Notes under the pieces: model-generated
Databases searched by the model: none
What the model saw: the letters and a program-made list of their open reading frames with translations, nothing else
What the model was told of the DNA's origin: nothing
In this document: positions 1 to 6,961 of the stretch, one piece after another
Numbering within the stretch: position 1 is the stretch's first letter
How the letters are laid out: each line of letters starts with the position of its first letter
Source: Deltaproteobacteria bacterium
GTDB taxonomy: Bacteria > Desulfobacterota_B > Binatia > UBA9968
Assembly: GCA_027297485.1 (NCBI GenBank)
Contig: JAPUHZ010000292.1
Span: 1-9,377, forward strand
Direction: 5' to 3'
DNA length: 9,377 nucleotides
Translations under genes and position numbers: made by a program

Positions 1-345
1 GCAAACCCGCTCTCGAACCTCTTTCCCCCTCACCCTGCGCAACTTCAAGGGGTAAGCAATGTTTTCAAACACAGTCATGTGGGGCCATACCGCATAGGAC
101 TGAAAAACCATCCCCATCTCACGCTTTTCGGGAGGGAGGAAGAGACGCTGTCTTGCTGAGGCAATCGTTTTTCCGCCAACTCTTACCTCGCCGCTGTCCG
201 GCATTTCAAAACCGGCAATCATGCGCAGCGTAGTGGTCTTGCCGCAGCCGCTAGGCCCAAGCAGGGTAAGGACCTCACCTTTTTTGACATCGAAACTCAC
301 GTCGTCGGCAGCAGTGACGCTGCCGAATTTCTTTCTCAGGTTCAT
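1..345 (-). CDS. ABC transporter ATP-binding protein, N-terminal part (runs off left edge)
   Basis: This is the ATPase subunit of an import-type ABC transporter of the PotA/FbpC (polyamine, iron, sulfate) class. It acts on the cytoplasmic face of the membrane and powers substrate uptake. The 115 visible codons hold the Walker A motif GPSGCGKTT (residues 30-38) and the Q-loop region MVFQSYAVWPHMTV (about 79-92). The signature motif, Walker B and the usual C-terminal TOBE domain lie outside the window. The ATG at 345 is the first usable start because an in-frame TAA sits two codons upstream. No Shine-Dalgarno sequence precedes it. The protein begins at LRKKFG, so a few residues of the usual first beta strand seem to be missing. 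An iron-type binding protein at 3829 could be a partner, but the two are not adjacent. The family is certain; the substrate is unknown. Confidence 0.9.
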   Translation of the reverse strand, partial: MNLRKKFGSVTAADDVSFDVKKGEVLTLLGPSGCGKTTTLRMIAGFEMPDSGEVRVGGKTIASARQRLFLPPEKREMGMVFQSYAVWPHMTVFENIAYPLKLRRVRGKEVRERVC

Positions 346-676
346 TAATTATAAAAAGGGGGGTTCCATTTCCTTAATACTTTGAATATCTATTTATAAA
401 TAATCGTAATGTCAACAGATTCCTTTGAAAAATAGAGAGGCAGTAACATACTGAAGAATATGTATCTTTAAATTCCGACAGCTCCCTTTAGGTAGAATGG
501 TAGTCTACGCGAGGCCCAAATGAATGAAGAGGTAATGATTGGCTATCTGACCTCTTGAAGGTGAGGTATCAACTTTCGGATCCTGATAAAATTCAGTGAG
601 GGAAAGACGATGAAGAGACCGATAGAAGGCGGTAATGGATCTAAAATAATCCCTCAATATCAGGCACAAGGGTCCC
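346..676. other. Intergenic stretch without a recognisable gene
   Basis: I see no coding sequence with family resemblance on either strand. It holds the candidate promoter near 400 and a short inverted repeat (AAGAGGT at 527-533 and ACCTCTT at 550-556, 16-base loop) that has no T-run and is too weak to call a terminator. The only open stretches are short and compositionally ordinary. Confidence 0.5.
387..415 (-). promoter_or_regulatory. Candidate sigma70-type promoter for the ABC ATPase gene
   Basis: On the minus strand a perfect -35 TTGACA (415-410) is followed after 17 bases by TAGATA (392-387), a weak -10 match. It would start transcription some 35-40 bases before the ATG at 345. The position and the -35 support it; the -10 does not. 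Confidence 0.35.
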
Positions 677-970
677 TTATTTGGGAAATACTCTTATCCG
701 ACTTGATGGAATCTCCCCAGTTATCTCATCGCCCTGCTTGATCTCAACAGTCGAGGAAAACTCTCCGATCAAAAGACTTGAGCCGACCTGAATTTCACAC
801 TTCAACCTGCTACCGACAAAAGAAACTCGCTCAACTCTGCCAGAAATCAAATTACATCTACCAGATCGAGGCAACGTCCAGCTCTGCCTGAAAACCAGCT
901 CGGGCCTGCCTGTGCTCCGGCAGCCAGGTTGACATAATAGTCCGTTATCGGATATTGTCCGCCCAAATGC
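677..970 (-). pseudogene. Orphan TOBE domain: C-terminal remnant of an ABC transporter ATPase
   Basis: The last ~95 codons of this frame resemble the C-terminal TOBE_2 domain of PotA/FbpC-type ATPases. An RPEL segment (codons starting at 907) matches the 'SIRPE' entry to the domain. It is followed by the pattern SGRVERVSFVGSRLKCEIQV, then GDEITGEIPSSRIRVFPK and a TAA stop, a typical family ending. Going upstream, the frame stays open to 1195 but shows no ATPase motif: there is no signature motif, Walker B or H-loop. It also runs antisense into the start of the TPP enzyme gene at 1136. The nucleotide-binding domain is therefore absent and the remnant has no plausible start codon of its own. 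It lies on the same strand as, and upstream of, the ATPase at 1-345, so an ancestral transporter operon may have had two ATPase genes, or this may be a displaced end. The domain call rests on pattern recognition. Confidence 0.6.
929..958 (+). promoter_or_regulatory. Candidate promoter for the TPP-enzyme gene
   Basis: A perfect -35 TTGACA (929-934) and TATTGT (953-958, 4 of 6 matches to the -10 consensus) are 18 bases apart. This predicts a leader of about 170 bases before the ATG at 1136. It lies inside the orphan TOBE remnant, on the opposite strand. Only sequence resemblance supports it. Confidence 0.35.
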
Positions 971-1135
971 ACGGAGACCCGGCCAGTTTGCCGCTTCGGT
1001 CGTCGCCTGGGACCATTGATGGCGGGCTGATCGGCGGGGGTTGCGGAAATTCTCGGGTGTTCGGTGGTCGGGACTCAAAAAGAAAATCCTACCATTTAAT
1101 AACTTGCATCGACATCCGGAAATGTAGAAAGCCCC

Positions 1136-2803
1136 ATGAAATTGACGGTTGCTCAAGTCCTTATCCGCTACCTCAAGGAAGCCGGGGTACATCATATCTT
1201 TGGTGTCCTAGGACATTCCGCTCTGGAGATCACCGACGCCATCTACTCGGAATCGGGGATAGACTACGTCCCTGCACAGATCGAGCTCTCAGCGGCGTAT
1301 ATGGCGGACGGTTATGCCAGGGCATCCAGACGACTTGGCGTCTGTTTATCCTCGGGCGGGGCTGGTGTCACAAACCTTACGACCGGGATTGCACAGTCTT
1401 ACAAGGAATCAGTTCCGGTCATGGCGATTGGAAGTGACATACGCAAGCAATTCTCCGGCAAAGGCGCCTCCTCTCTGCACGAGGTGCCACAGGTAAAGAT
1501 ACTTGAACCCGTAACTAAAATTAGTGCGAGGTTAGAGAGGCCCGGCGACTTCTTGGACTCCCTGAGGAAAGCTCACCGAGCGGCCGTCACTGGCAGGAAA
1601 GGACCCGTTTTTCTGAGCATCCCAGAGGATGTCCAGAAGGTGGAGGTGGACGTGCCACCACCCCCATGGGTAGAAACGCCTGCTAAAGCCAAAGAGGTCG
1701 ACCCTCTCCTTGTCGAGAGGGCAGTAATGGACCTGACCCGTGCAGCTGCTCCTATCATCATCGCAGGTGGAGGAGTTTACTGGTCCGAGTCCGAGACAGA
1801 GATAGTGGATCTGGCCAAACTAATCTCCGCCCCCATCGGCACCACGCCTTCCCACAAGGGGCTTATTCCGGAGAACAACCCTCTGTCCCTCGGCGTCCTT
1901 GGCTTGGGCGCTTTTCCATTTGCCAACCAAGTTTGTCGGGAATCGGATGTTATCTTGGCTGTAGGGACAACCTTCAGCCAGACGCTCACGCTCGGCTATG
2001 GGAACAAAGTCATCCCAGACGGGGCCAAGATTGTTCAGATCGACATCGACCCGGCGGAGATTGGAAAGACGTACCCGGTCCATCTCAAGATCAACGCGGA
2101 CGCCAAGGTGGCCCTACGTAGGATGATAGACCGGCTCAAGGCTACCGGTTCTCGCAGAGACGAGCCGTCACAACGGCTTGAAAGGATCGTCAAAGACAAA
2201 GACCAATGGTTGAACGAGATTGCACGGCAGGGCCAGGCCGCGGATGGACCCATACAGAGATGGCAGATTTTTCACGCCCTGCGCGAGGCTATCGATAAAG
2301 AGACCGTGGTCATCGGGGAATCGGTCACCATTGACTTGCTACGTCGCTTCTCGACCAACACCCGAGTTTACCATGGGGGCGACTTTCGAGCGGTCGGCAA
2401 CGCCCTCTCAACGGCGATCGGGATTAAGTATGCCGAGCCTACGCGCCCCGTGGTGTGCGTGGGCGGGGACGGCGCTTTCATGATGGAAATCCACGACCTC
2501 GCCACGGCTAAGTCTTCCGGGTTTCCCATTCTCTTCCTGATCGTGAACAATTCGGTCTATGGGAGTATGAAGAGAGATCAAATTCGGCAGTACGGGGGAA
2601 GGGTTATAGGGACGAACTTTAACCTCCCTGACCTGTGCAGCCTGGCTAGTTCATTCGGCGCGTATACGGAAAGAGTTGAACGACCATCTGACCTCCTCGA
2701 CGCGATAAGAAGGGCCATAGCCTCCGAAAGATTGGCTGTCTTGGATGTCCTTTGCCCGCTCGAGGAGACCTACGGAGGAAAGCTTAGCTACTGGGATGCC
2801 TGA
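1136..2803 (+). CDS. Thiamine-diphosphate-dependent enzyme (acetolactate synthase-like family)
   Basis: This is a complete 555-residue member of the ThDP enzyme family that includes acetolactate synthase, benzoylformate decarboxylase and related 2-oxoacid lyases; it is cytosolic. The N-terminal PYR domain (about 1-170) carries the ThDP-activating glutamate at residue 50 in IELSAAYMADGYARA. The central domain spans roughly 190-320. The C-terminal PP domain contains the ThDP/Mg motif starting GDG (444-446) and ending NN (471-472), at the usual spacing. Length and domain order are normal and no lesion is visible. The substrate cannot be read from sequence: 2-oxoacid decarboxylation, carboligation or a C-C lyase role all remain possible. 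The neighbourhood of aromatic-acid genes hints at catabolism rather than branched-chain amino-acid synthesis, and no regulatory (IlvN-type) subunit gene is nearby. The ATG has only a weak ribosome site (GAAAG). Confidence 0.9.
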   Translation: MKLTVAQVLIRYLKEAGVHHIFGVLGHSALEITDAIYSESGIDYVPAQIELSAAYMADGYARASRRLGVCLSSGGAGVTNLTTGIAQSYKESVPVMAIGSDIRKQFSGKGASSLHEVPQVKILEPVTKISARLERPGDFLDSLRKAHRAAVTGRKGPVFLSIPEDVQKVEVDVPPPPWVETPAKAKEVDPLLVERAVMDLTRAAAPIIIAGGGVYWSESETEIVDLAKLISAPIGTTPSHKGLIPENNPLSLGVLGLGAFPFANQVCRESDVILAVGTTFSQTLTLGYGNKVIPDGAKIVQIDIDPAEIGKTYPVHLKINADAKVALRRMIDRLKATGSRRDEPSQRLERIVKDKDQWLNEIARQGQAADGPIQRWQIFHALREAIDKETVVIGESVTIDLLRRFSTNTRVYHGGDFRAVGNALSTAIGIKYAEPTRPVVCVGGDGAFMMEIHDLATAKSSGFPILFLIVNNSVYGSMKRDQIRQYGGRVIGTNFNLPDLCSLASSFGAYTERVERPSDLLDAIRRAIASERLAVLDVLCPLEETYGGKLSYWDA

Positions 2804-2813
2804 AGGAAGCAAA

Positions 2814-2832
2814 GGGGTATCCTCCATACCTC
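2814..2832. terminator. Small hairpin between convergent genes
   Basis: GGGGTAT (2814-2820) and ATACCTC (2826-2832) form a 7-bp stem, one pair being G-U in RNA, with a 5-base loop CCTCC. It sits between the stop of the TPP gene and the stop of the converging glycosylase remnant. Neither strand has a proper U-tract, so terminator function is tentative. Confidence 0.3.
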
Positions 2833-2833
2833 A

Positions 2834-3562
2834 TCACACGCTGTTGCTGAGCGCGTGCAGGAGCAACTGTTGCGCGACACAGGCGGCGTCTCCCCAATGC
2901 GCCGTGATCGTTCTAACCTCCCTTTCTGAAGGTAACCTGCCATTTAAATAAGTGGCGGCTACCGCCTTACGGACCCTAAGGTCACCAGCCACAACCCGTG
3001 GTCGTCCAAGGGCACGGGCCAAAAACCACTCCGAAATCAAGTGACCAACGCCACGGAAAGCCATGAGGCGGGATATCACATCATGCGCCGGCTTGTCCGC
3101 GGTTCCGACCAAGAACCGGCCGAGGTCACGGAGGTTCCCCCTCCACTCATCTCTAAGGAGTTTAAAAAGCGCTGGTCCTACTTCATCCAAAAGGTCTACG
3201 AAACCGACCCCCTTATATGCGCTTTTCCCTCCTATAGCCAAATGTCCAGCACTGTCCTGGAACCCGTTGTGAAAAAAGAGGTCCTCGTCGCACTGTTGAC
3301 CGGGAGGAAATGCAGAGGCTTAATTTGTTTCGGATCCGTGACGTCCGCAACAAGGGTACCGAAAAAAAGTTGGAGGGAAGCTATACCCTCCAAGGTACGC
3401 TATGGGTCGCCCGCCAACCTTGTGGATGCGGGGAGTGTCGATGCCGGACCCAATATTTGCGGATTTAGCGGCCGGTGTCCGCCAAGGTACTTTCAGATAG
3501 CCGTGGCCGACAACTTCAAAGTTGAAAGCCTCTGATGCCACCGTGTACTGTTGCAGATCCAA
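2834..3562 (-). pseudogene. Decayed DNA-3-methyladenine glycosylase (AlkA-like, HhH-GPD superfamily)
   Basis: The C-terminal part (2834-3241) has the helix-hairpin-helix and catalytic region of AlkA-like base-excision glycosylases. RGVGHLISEWFLARALGR leads into GDLRVRKAV, whose aspartate is the expected catalytic residue, and GRLPSEREV and a WG...AQQLLLHAL tail follow. Upstream, matching pieces occur in different frames: a DEDLFFH segment in the same frame near 3285, a GTLVADVTDPKQIKPL segment in a second frame near 3320-3360, and an N-terminal FNFEVVGHGYLKV segment in a third frame near 3500-3520. The conserved middle (the 'FExLVxAIxxQQ' helices) is missing between GFVDLL and GPALFK. I read this as one gene broken by at least two frameshifts and an internal deletion. 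The superfamily call for the C-terminal half is fairly secure; the N-terminal assignments are inference. No intact start exists. Confidence 0.6.
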
Positions 3563-3623
3563 GTTGAAATTATCTTGCGAAAAACTGTTCTGGGGATAAT
3601 AAAAACCATGCGCACTCTTATCT

Positions 3624-3665
3624 GCGGCTGGGTTTTTCTTTGCTCTACCTCAGCCGCGCTTTTTA
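3624..3665 (+). terminator. Possible rho-independent terminator
   Basis: GCGGCTG (3624-3630) pairs with CAGCCGC (3651-3657) across a 20-base loop, followed by GCTTTTTAAA. The T-run orients it as a plus-strand terminator. No intact plus-strand gene ends just before it, so it may stop read-through from further left or belong to lost DNA. Confidence 0.35.
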
Positions 3666-3684
3666 AAGGAAAACCGGATGGGCC

Positions 3685-3708
3685 TTGACAGCCTCGAAGA
3701 GGTATAAT
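3685..3708 (+). promoter_or_regulatory. Promoter-like elements upstream of the solute-binding protein gene
   Basis: A consensus -10 TATAAT (3703-3708) lies about 120 bases before the start codon at 3829. A consensus TTGACA (3685-3690) also occurs, but only 12 bases separate the two, below the range sigma70 normally accepts. The -10 may be used with another -35 or with an activator. Confidence 0.35.
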
Positions 3709-3828
3709 AAAAACTTCTCCGGGTTGAGTTGCTTATGCGTTGGTGGTGCTGCGTCCGAGCCGGACAAAGGGGTGCCATCGAACCGCAAGCACAGGTCAGG
3801 TTTAAGAAAAGAAGAAATGGAGGGAGAA

Positions 3829-4962
3829 ATGAAGCATCTGAATTCGCTGAGGTCGAAGATTGGCAGTGTTACGAAACTCATCAGCCTGCCCCTGCTTCTG
3901 CTTGGATTGGTTGGCCCTGGACTTACTCAAGCCGGCTGGCAGGAGGACTGGGAGCAGGCCAAGGCCGCCGCGCGAAAAGAGGGCAAGATTGTAGTCAATA
4001 TCCCTCCGAGTGCTGAGCTGAGGAAACAACTGGGAGCAGCGATGAAAAAAAAGTTTGGCATCAATGTCGAGATTGTGCCGGCCCGGGGCTCGGCTGTTGC
4101 CAGAAGGATCGCCGATGAGTTCAAAAGTGGTATCCACTATTTTGATGTGTATACCGGTACTTACGGCAACTATTCACACAGACTCCGCCCGTTAGGAGCC
4201 CTAGACCCCCTGAAGCCCTACTGGATTCTGCCCGAGGTTAAAGATCCCAAAAATTGGTGGGGTGGACATTTCTGGGGTGATAAGGGCAAGCGCTTTGGCT
4301 ATTTACCCTCTGGCTATGAGCTCAGCAACGTCTGGTATAACTCACAATTGGTTAGGCCCGAAGAAATACAGTCTTACAATGACTTGCTCAATCCCAAGTG
4401 GACAGGCAAGGTTGGGCTCTTAGATCCACGATTACCTGGAGCGGGACGTGGCTTGTGGGCTTTCCTATGGGCACGTATGGGAGCAGACTATCTTAAAAAA
4501 CTCGCGCAGGGGAAGCTTGTCCTAGGCAAACGAAGGACGCTTGCGGACCAATTGGCCAAAGGCAAGCTTGCCATCACGCTTGGCCCTACCTTTTTTACCT
4601 TCCAGCCCTTTACCAAAGCGGGTCTTCCCGCTAAACCCATTCCTCCCTTAAAGGAAGGGATGCCCGTCTCGACCGGCAATGGCGGACCGGTGGTTATCAA
4701 GAACCCTCCCCATCCCAACGCCACCAAGGTGTTTATCAACTGGCTGCTCAGTAAAGAAGGACAGGAGCTGTATAGCAAAGCTCTTGGGCAGGCGACACGG
4801 CGTCTGGATGTCGATACCAAATGGATGACCAGGATCGGAGTCAGGGCAGCCAAGGATTTCTTGAGCCAAGAGGATTTCTTCAGTCGAGAGAATCAGTCGG
4901 AGGAACAGTACACCAAGGTGCGCATTCCGGCCCTGAAGTTTGCCCGTGAGATCTTTAAATAG
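3829..4962 (+). CDS. Secreted ABC transporter solute-binding protein (Fe(III)/AfuA-like extracellular family 1)
   Basis: This complete 377-residue periplasmic binding protein delivers a ligand to an ABC importer. The ATG at 3829 is chosen over the ATG at 3817 because GGAGGGAG (3819-3826) ends two bases before 3829, which is followed by a clear signal peptide: basic MKHLNSLRSK, a leucine-rich core, and a likely cut after TQA (residues 33-35). No lipobox cysteine is present, so it should be soluble. The mature start WQEDWEQAKAAARKEGKIVV, the DVYTGT strand (106-111), and the hinge-region pattern SYNDLLNPKWTGKVGLLDPR (182-201) are typical of ferric-iron-type and related binding proteins in this family. 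Many relatives bind organic anions rather than iron, so the ligand is open. No permease gene is nearby; the ATPase at the left edge could be a partner. The ubiD remnant starts 77 bases after its stop on the same strand, suggesting former co-transcription. Confidence 0.88.
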   Translation: MKHLNSLRSKIGSVTKLISLPLLLLGLVGPGLTQAGWQEDWEQAKAAARKEGKIVVNIPPSAELRKQLGAAMKKKFGINVEIVPARGSAVARRIADEFKSGIHYFDVYTGTYGNYSHRLRPLGALDPLKPYWILPEVKDPKNWWGGHFWGDKGKRFGYLPSGYELSNVWYNSQLVRPEEIQSYNDLLNPKWTGKVGLLDPRLPGAGRGLWAFLWARMGADYLKKLAQGKLVLGKRRTLADQLAKGKLAITLGPTFFTFQPFTKAGLPAKPIPPLKEGMPVSTGNGGPVVIKNPPHPNATKVFINWLLSKEGQELYSKALGQATRRLDVDTKWMTRIGVRAAKDFLSQEDFFSRENQSEEQYTKVRIPALKFAREIFK

Positions 4963-5038
4963 AGCAGCCAGCGATTTCCTCGTGGGGCCTTTTTCGGATC
5001 AGAAACGACTTAAATTTAGCTAAGGGGGAAACACGAAT

Positions 5039-5539
5039 ATGCCGGATCTTCGAGACTAGATCAGAAAGGTCAAATAGGTCGGGTAACTCAGAGAAGTCTT
5101 TGGCGCAGATCGAGACAAAGATATTGGTCCTATTACCCAGACTGCTGAAGCGATGCCAGATGGTGGTCTTGCTTTTTTGATTGATGAAATAGGGGGATAC
5201 CCCAAAGGGTTTATAATACTCTCCAATGCAAATAATTCACTCCGGAGATTCAGCCATTCATCGTGTATCGAGGAGTGCACGTCCATCAGAGACTCGGTAC
5301 AGAACTGGCGGAGGTTGTTGGGTGAACTACGGCAGGTTCCACCTGTCGAGGTGCCGGGTGGTCCCATACTTGAAAACGTCCTTGAGGACGGTGACGTTGA
5401 TATTGATCTGTTTCCAACTCCGCTATGGCATCCCCATGACGGGGGCCGGTATATCGGAACGGGAGATACAGTCATCACCCGGGACCCTGAGCATGGGCAG
5501 ATCAATCTCGGAACCTGCCGGATCATGCCCCAAATGTGA
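5039..5539 (+). pseudogene. UbiD-family decarboxylase remnant (three early stop codons, C-terminus lost)
   Basis: UbiD enzymes are prenylated-FMN-dependent (de)carboxylases of aromatic and alpha,beta-unsaturated acids, normally about 450-490 residues. Here the first ~165 codons are recognisable: MPDLRD at the ATG (5039), FLIDEIGGYPKGFIILSNAN, VPPVEVPGGPILENVLEDGD, then HPHDGGRYIGTGDTVITRDP and INLGTCRIM. AGGGGG stands about 10 bases before the ATG. In-frame TAG (5057-5059), TAG (5075-5077) and TAA (5084-5086) fall where relatives usually have Tyr, Glu and Glu in the LRDYI...VGELR segment. The next ~150 codons are open and well conserved. After RIM (about 5526) the similarity ends and a TGA closes the frame. 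The catalytic and cofactor region is absent, so no active enzyme can be made. It follows the binding-protein gene on the same strand. Confidence 0.85.
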
Positions 5540-6414
5540 AAGCCATTTTCCTTTCCACTCCCTCCCCCCCCAATTTACACATAGACTCATACATCAGCGG
5601 TGATAAACGAAACTTGACACCCTGCTAGAAACGATAGAGATTGCTGGTGATTGCAAAGCGGTGTTTAAAGGGTTCTGGAAATAGGCTGCAAGTGCGGGAG
5701 CAAAGTAAGCGCTGTGATGGGCGGCATGGGCAGGGCGTTTGACGGCAGCTACGCAGTATACACCCTTATACCCGAGTCTCGGATCATGCCCGTCGATACC
5801 ACTCGTTCTGTTGGCACCTCCCGACAATGGTGTCTAACAAGCCAATGAAGACTGACGGTATGCATTGCTGGAGGTCGTAAGTTTCGCTTGTGGCTTCTTT
5901 GTTTGCGCCCACAGCTTATTGGCAGATCCGTTAGCCATTCAATCGCAGTGACAAATGGATAGGTTTTATCCGTAATGCGAACGTGCAGCTGCAGCAAGAG
6001 CAGGTAGGTGCGAGCGCATTGTGGATAAAACCGGTTGAACGAAACCATCCGGTGAAGCTGCTACGGTCGTCTATGGGGATTGTAACGAAAACAGTTGAGC
6101 GTAACAGAGATGTAAGAGCATGGGTGATGCAGTGATTCGGGAGACTTTAAGGGGAACCCTGCTTTCAAGTCACTGGTGGAACGGACACCAAAGGCGTTGC
6201 CAGGGCACAGATTGCGGAGAAAAGACGCAGCTGTCCATTGGCTCTGGGATCGAGCAGTGGAAAGAGGACGAGTGCTCGGTAGTTGAAAGGTCATCATGAA
6301 GAGTCCCACGCCACTGGATAGGATTTGCACGCGGGCAGTATAGCCAGGAAGATCAACGTTCCCATCTTACATCGAGCTGATCGATTCCTTTGCCACTGGT
6401 CGATAGCGATTTCC
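5540..6414. other. Gene-free segment of unrecognised origin
   Basis: About 875 bp separate the broken ubiD from the RidA gene. Open frames exist on both strands but none exceeds ~100 codons and none resembles a family I know. The segment starts with a C-rich run (CCCTCCCCCCCC, near 5560-5571) just after ubiD homology stops, and holds the strong hairpin at 5962-6032. I do not find the missing part of ubiD in any frame. It may be the remains of an inserted element or decayed coding DNA. Confidence 0.5.
5962..6032 (+). repeat. Long inverted repeat forming an 18-bp RNA hairpin
   Basis: GGTTTTATCCGTAATGCG (5962-5979) and CGCATTGTGGATAAAACC (6015-6032) are inverted copies. The only two differences give adjacent G-U and U-G pairs if the plus strand is transcribed, so the RNA stem is continuous over 18 bp. 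On the minus-strand transcript the same positions would be C-A mismatches. The 35-base loop contains a further palindrome, GCAGCTGC. No T-run follows, so it is not an ordinary terminator. Its function is unknown. Confidence 0.7.
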
Positions 6415-6879
6415 CTAGTCCTTAACTTGGACGATGACCTCAGTTTCGACCGGAGCATCGGCACCGAGAGACGCAACTCCGACAGCCGCACGAGTGTGCT
6501 CGCCATGCTCCCCCCAGAGTTGAACCAGGAGATCCGATTCGCCATTTACCACTTTGGCCATGTCTTTGAAACCGGGTGCGACATTAACGTATCCATTGAC
6601 CTTTATAATACGTTCAACCCGATCCAAGTCTCCCAGTGCAGCCTTGATTTTAGCGAGGTGAAGAAGAGCACAATTGCGCGCCATTTCATACGCCTGTTCG
6701 AGTGTCACTGCATCACCAACTTTACCTGAATATTTGAGTGGCTGCCCATCAAAGCGCCCTATATTGCCACCCACAAACAAGATGTTACCGACCTGGACAC
6801 TTCCGATGTATGTTCCGGCGGGCTTGGGTGTCTTTGGCACCTGGAAACCAAGCTCGTTTAGTTTTTTTTCTATGACCAC
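6415..6879 (-). CDS. RidA/YjgF/UK114-family protein
   Basis: This complete 154-residue protein belongs to the family of small trimeric proteins that includes the enamine/imine deaminase RidA. The long form seen here is common in catabolic gene clusters. Family marks are AGTYIGSVQVGNILFVGGNI (21-40), ARNCALLHLAKIKAALGDLD (67-86), and the end HTRAAVGVASLGADAPVETE, whose arginine 130 matches the substrate-carboxylate-binding arginine of active RidA proteins (Arg105 in E. coli RidA). It starts with GTG at 6879: GGAGG lies seven bases upstream, and nearby ATGs are out of frame or run quickly into a stop. It is the last gene of the minus-strand operon, 82 bases after the hydrolase. It may remove reactive imine or enamine intermediates, or act on a pathway intermediate; the substrate is unknown. 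Confidence 0.88.
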   Translation of the reverse strand: MVIEKKLNELGFQVPKTPKPAGTYIGSVQVGNILFVGGNIGRFDGQPLKYSGKVGDAVTLEQAYEMARNCALLHLAKIKAALGDLDRVERIIKVNGYVNVAPGFKDMAKVVNGESDLLVQLWGEHGEHTRAAVGVASLGADAPVETEVIVQVKD

Positions 6880-6961
6880 TGCTCATCCTCCATATTTTAA
6901 ATGCCTTTTCACCTGCGCCGGTAGGGGGGTCTATGAAACCGCCATGCAAAAAGAGTGCAGT

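Noticed and set aside
955..1437. 160-codon plus-strand open frame overlapping the start of the TPP gene
   Set aside because: It is out of frame with a clearly conserved enzyme, has a low-complexity arginine/glycine-rich translation and no family resemblance.
3041..3535. 164-codon plus-strand open frame
   Set aside because: It is antisense to the glycosylase remnant, has no recognisable motifs, and the minus strand carries the conserved protein pattern.
5039..5539. Alternative genetic code with TAG/TAA reassigned
   Set aside because: The stops stand for different residues (Tyr and Glu), other genes here end normally at TAA, TAG or TGA without internal stops, and the gene is truncated as well.
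5749..6330. Two ~90-100-codon minus-strand open frames as small genes
   Set aside because: They lack ribosome sites and family similarity and have the Pro/Ser/Arg-rich look of random translation.
5540..6414. Group II intron or insertion sequence
   Set aside because: I looked for reverse-transcriptase or DDE transposase motifs, a domain V-like hairpin, and terminal inverted repeats with target duplications. None was visible; the 18-bp hairpin alone is not enough.
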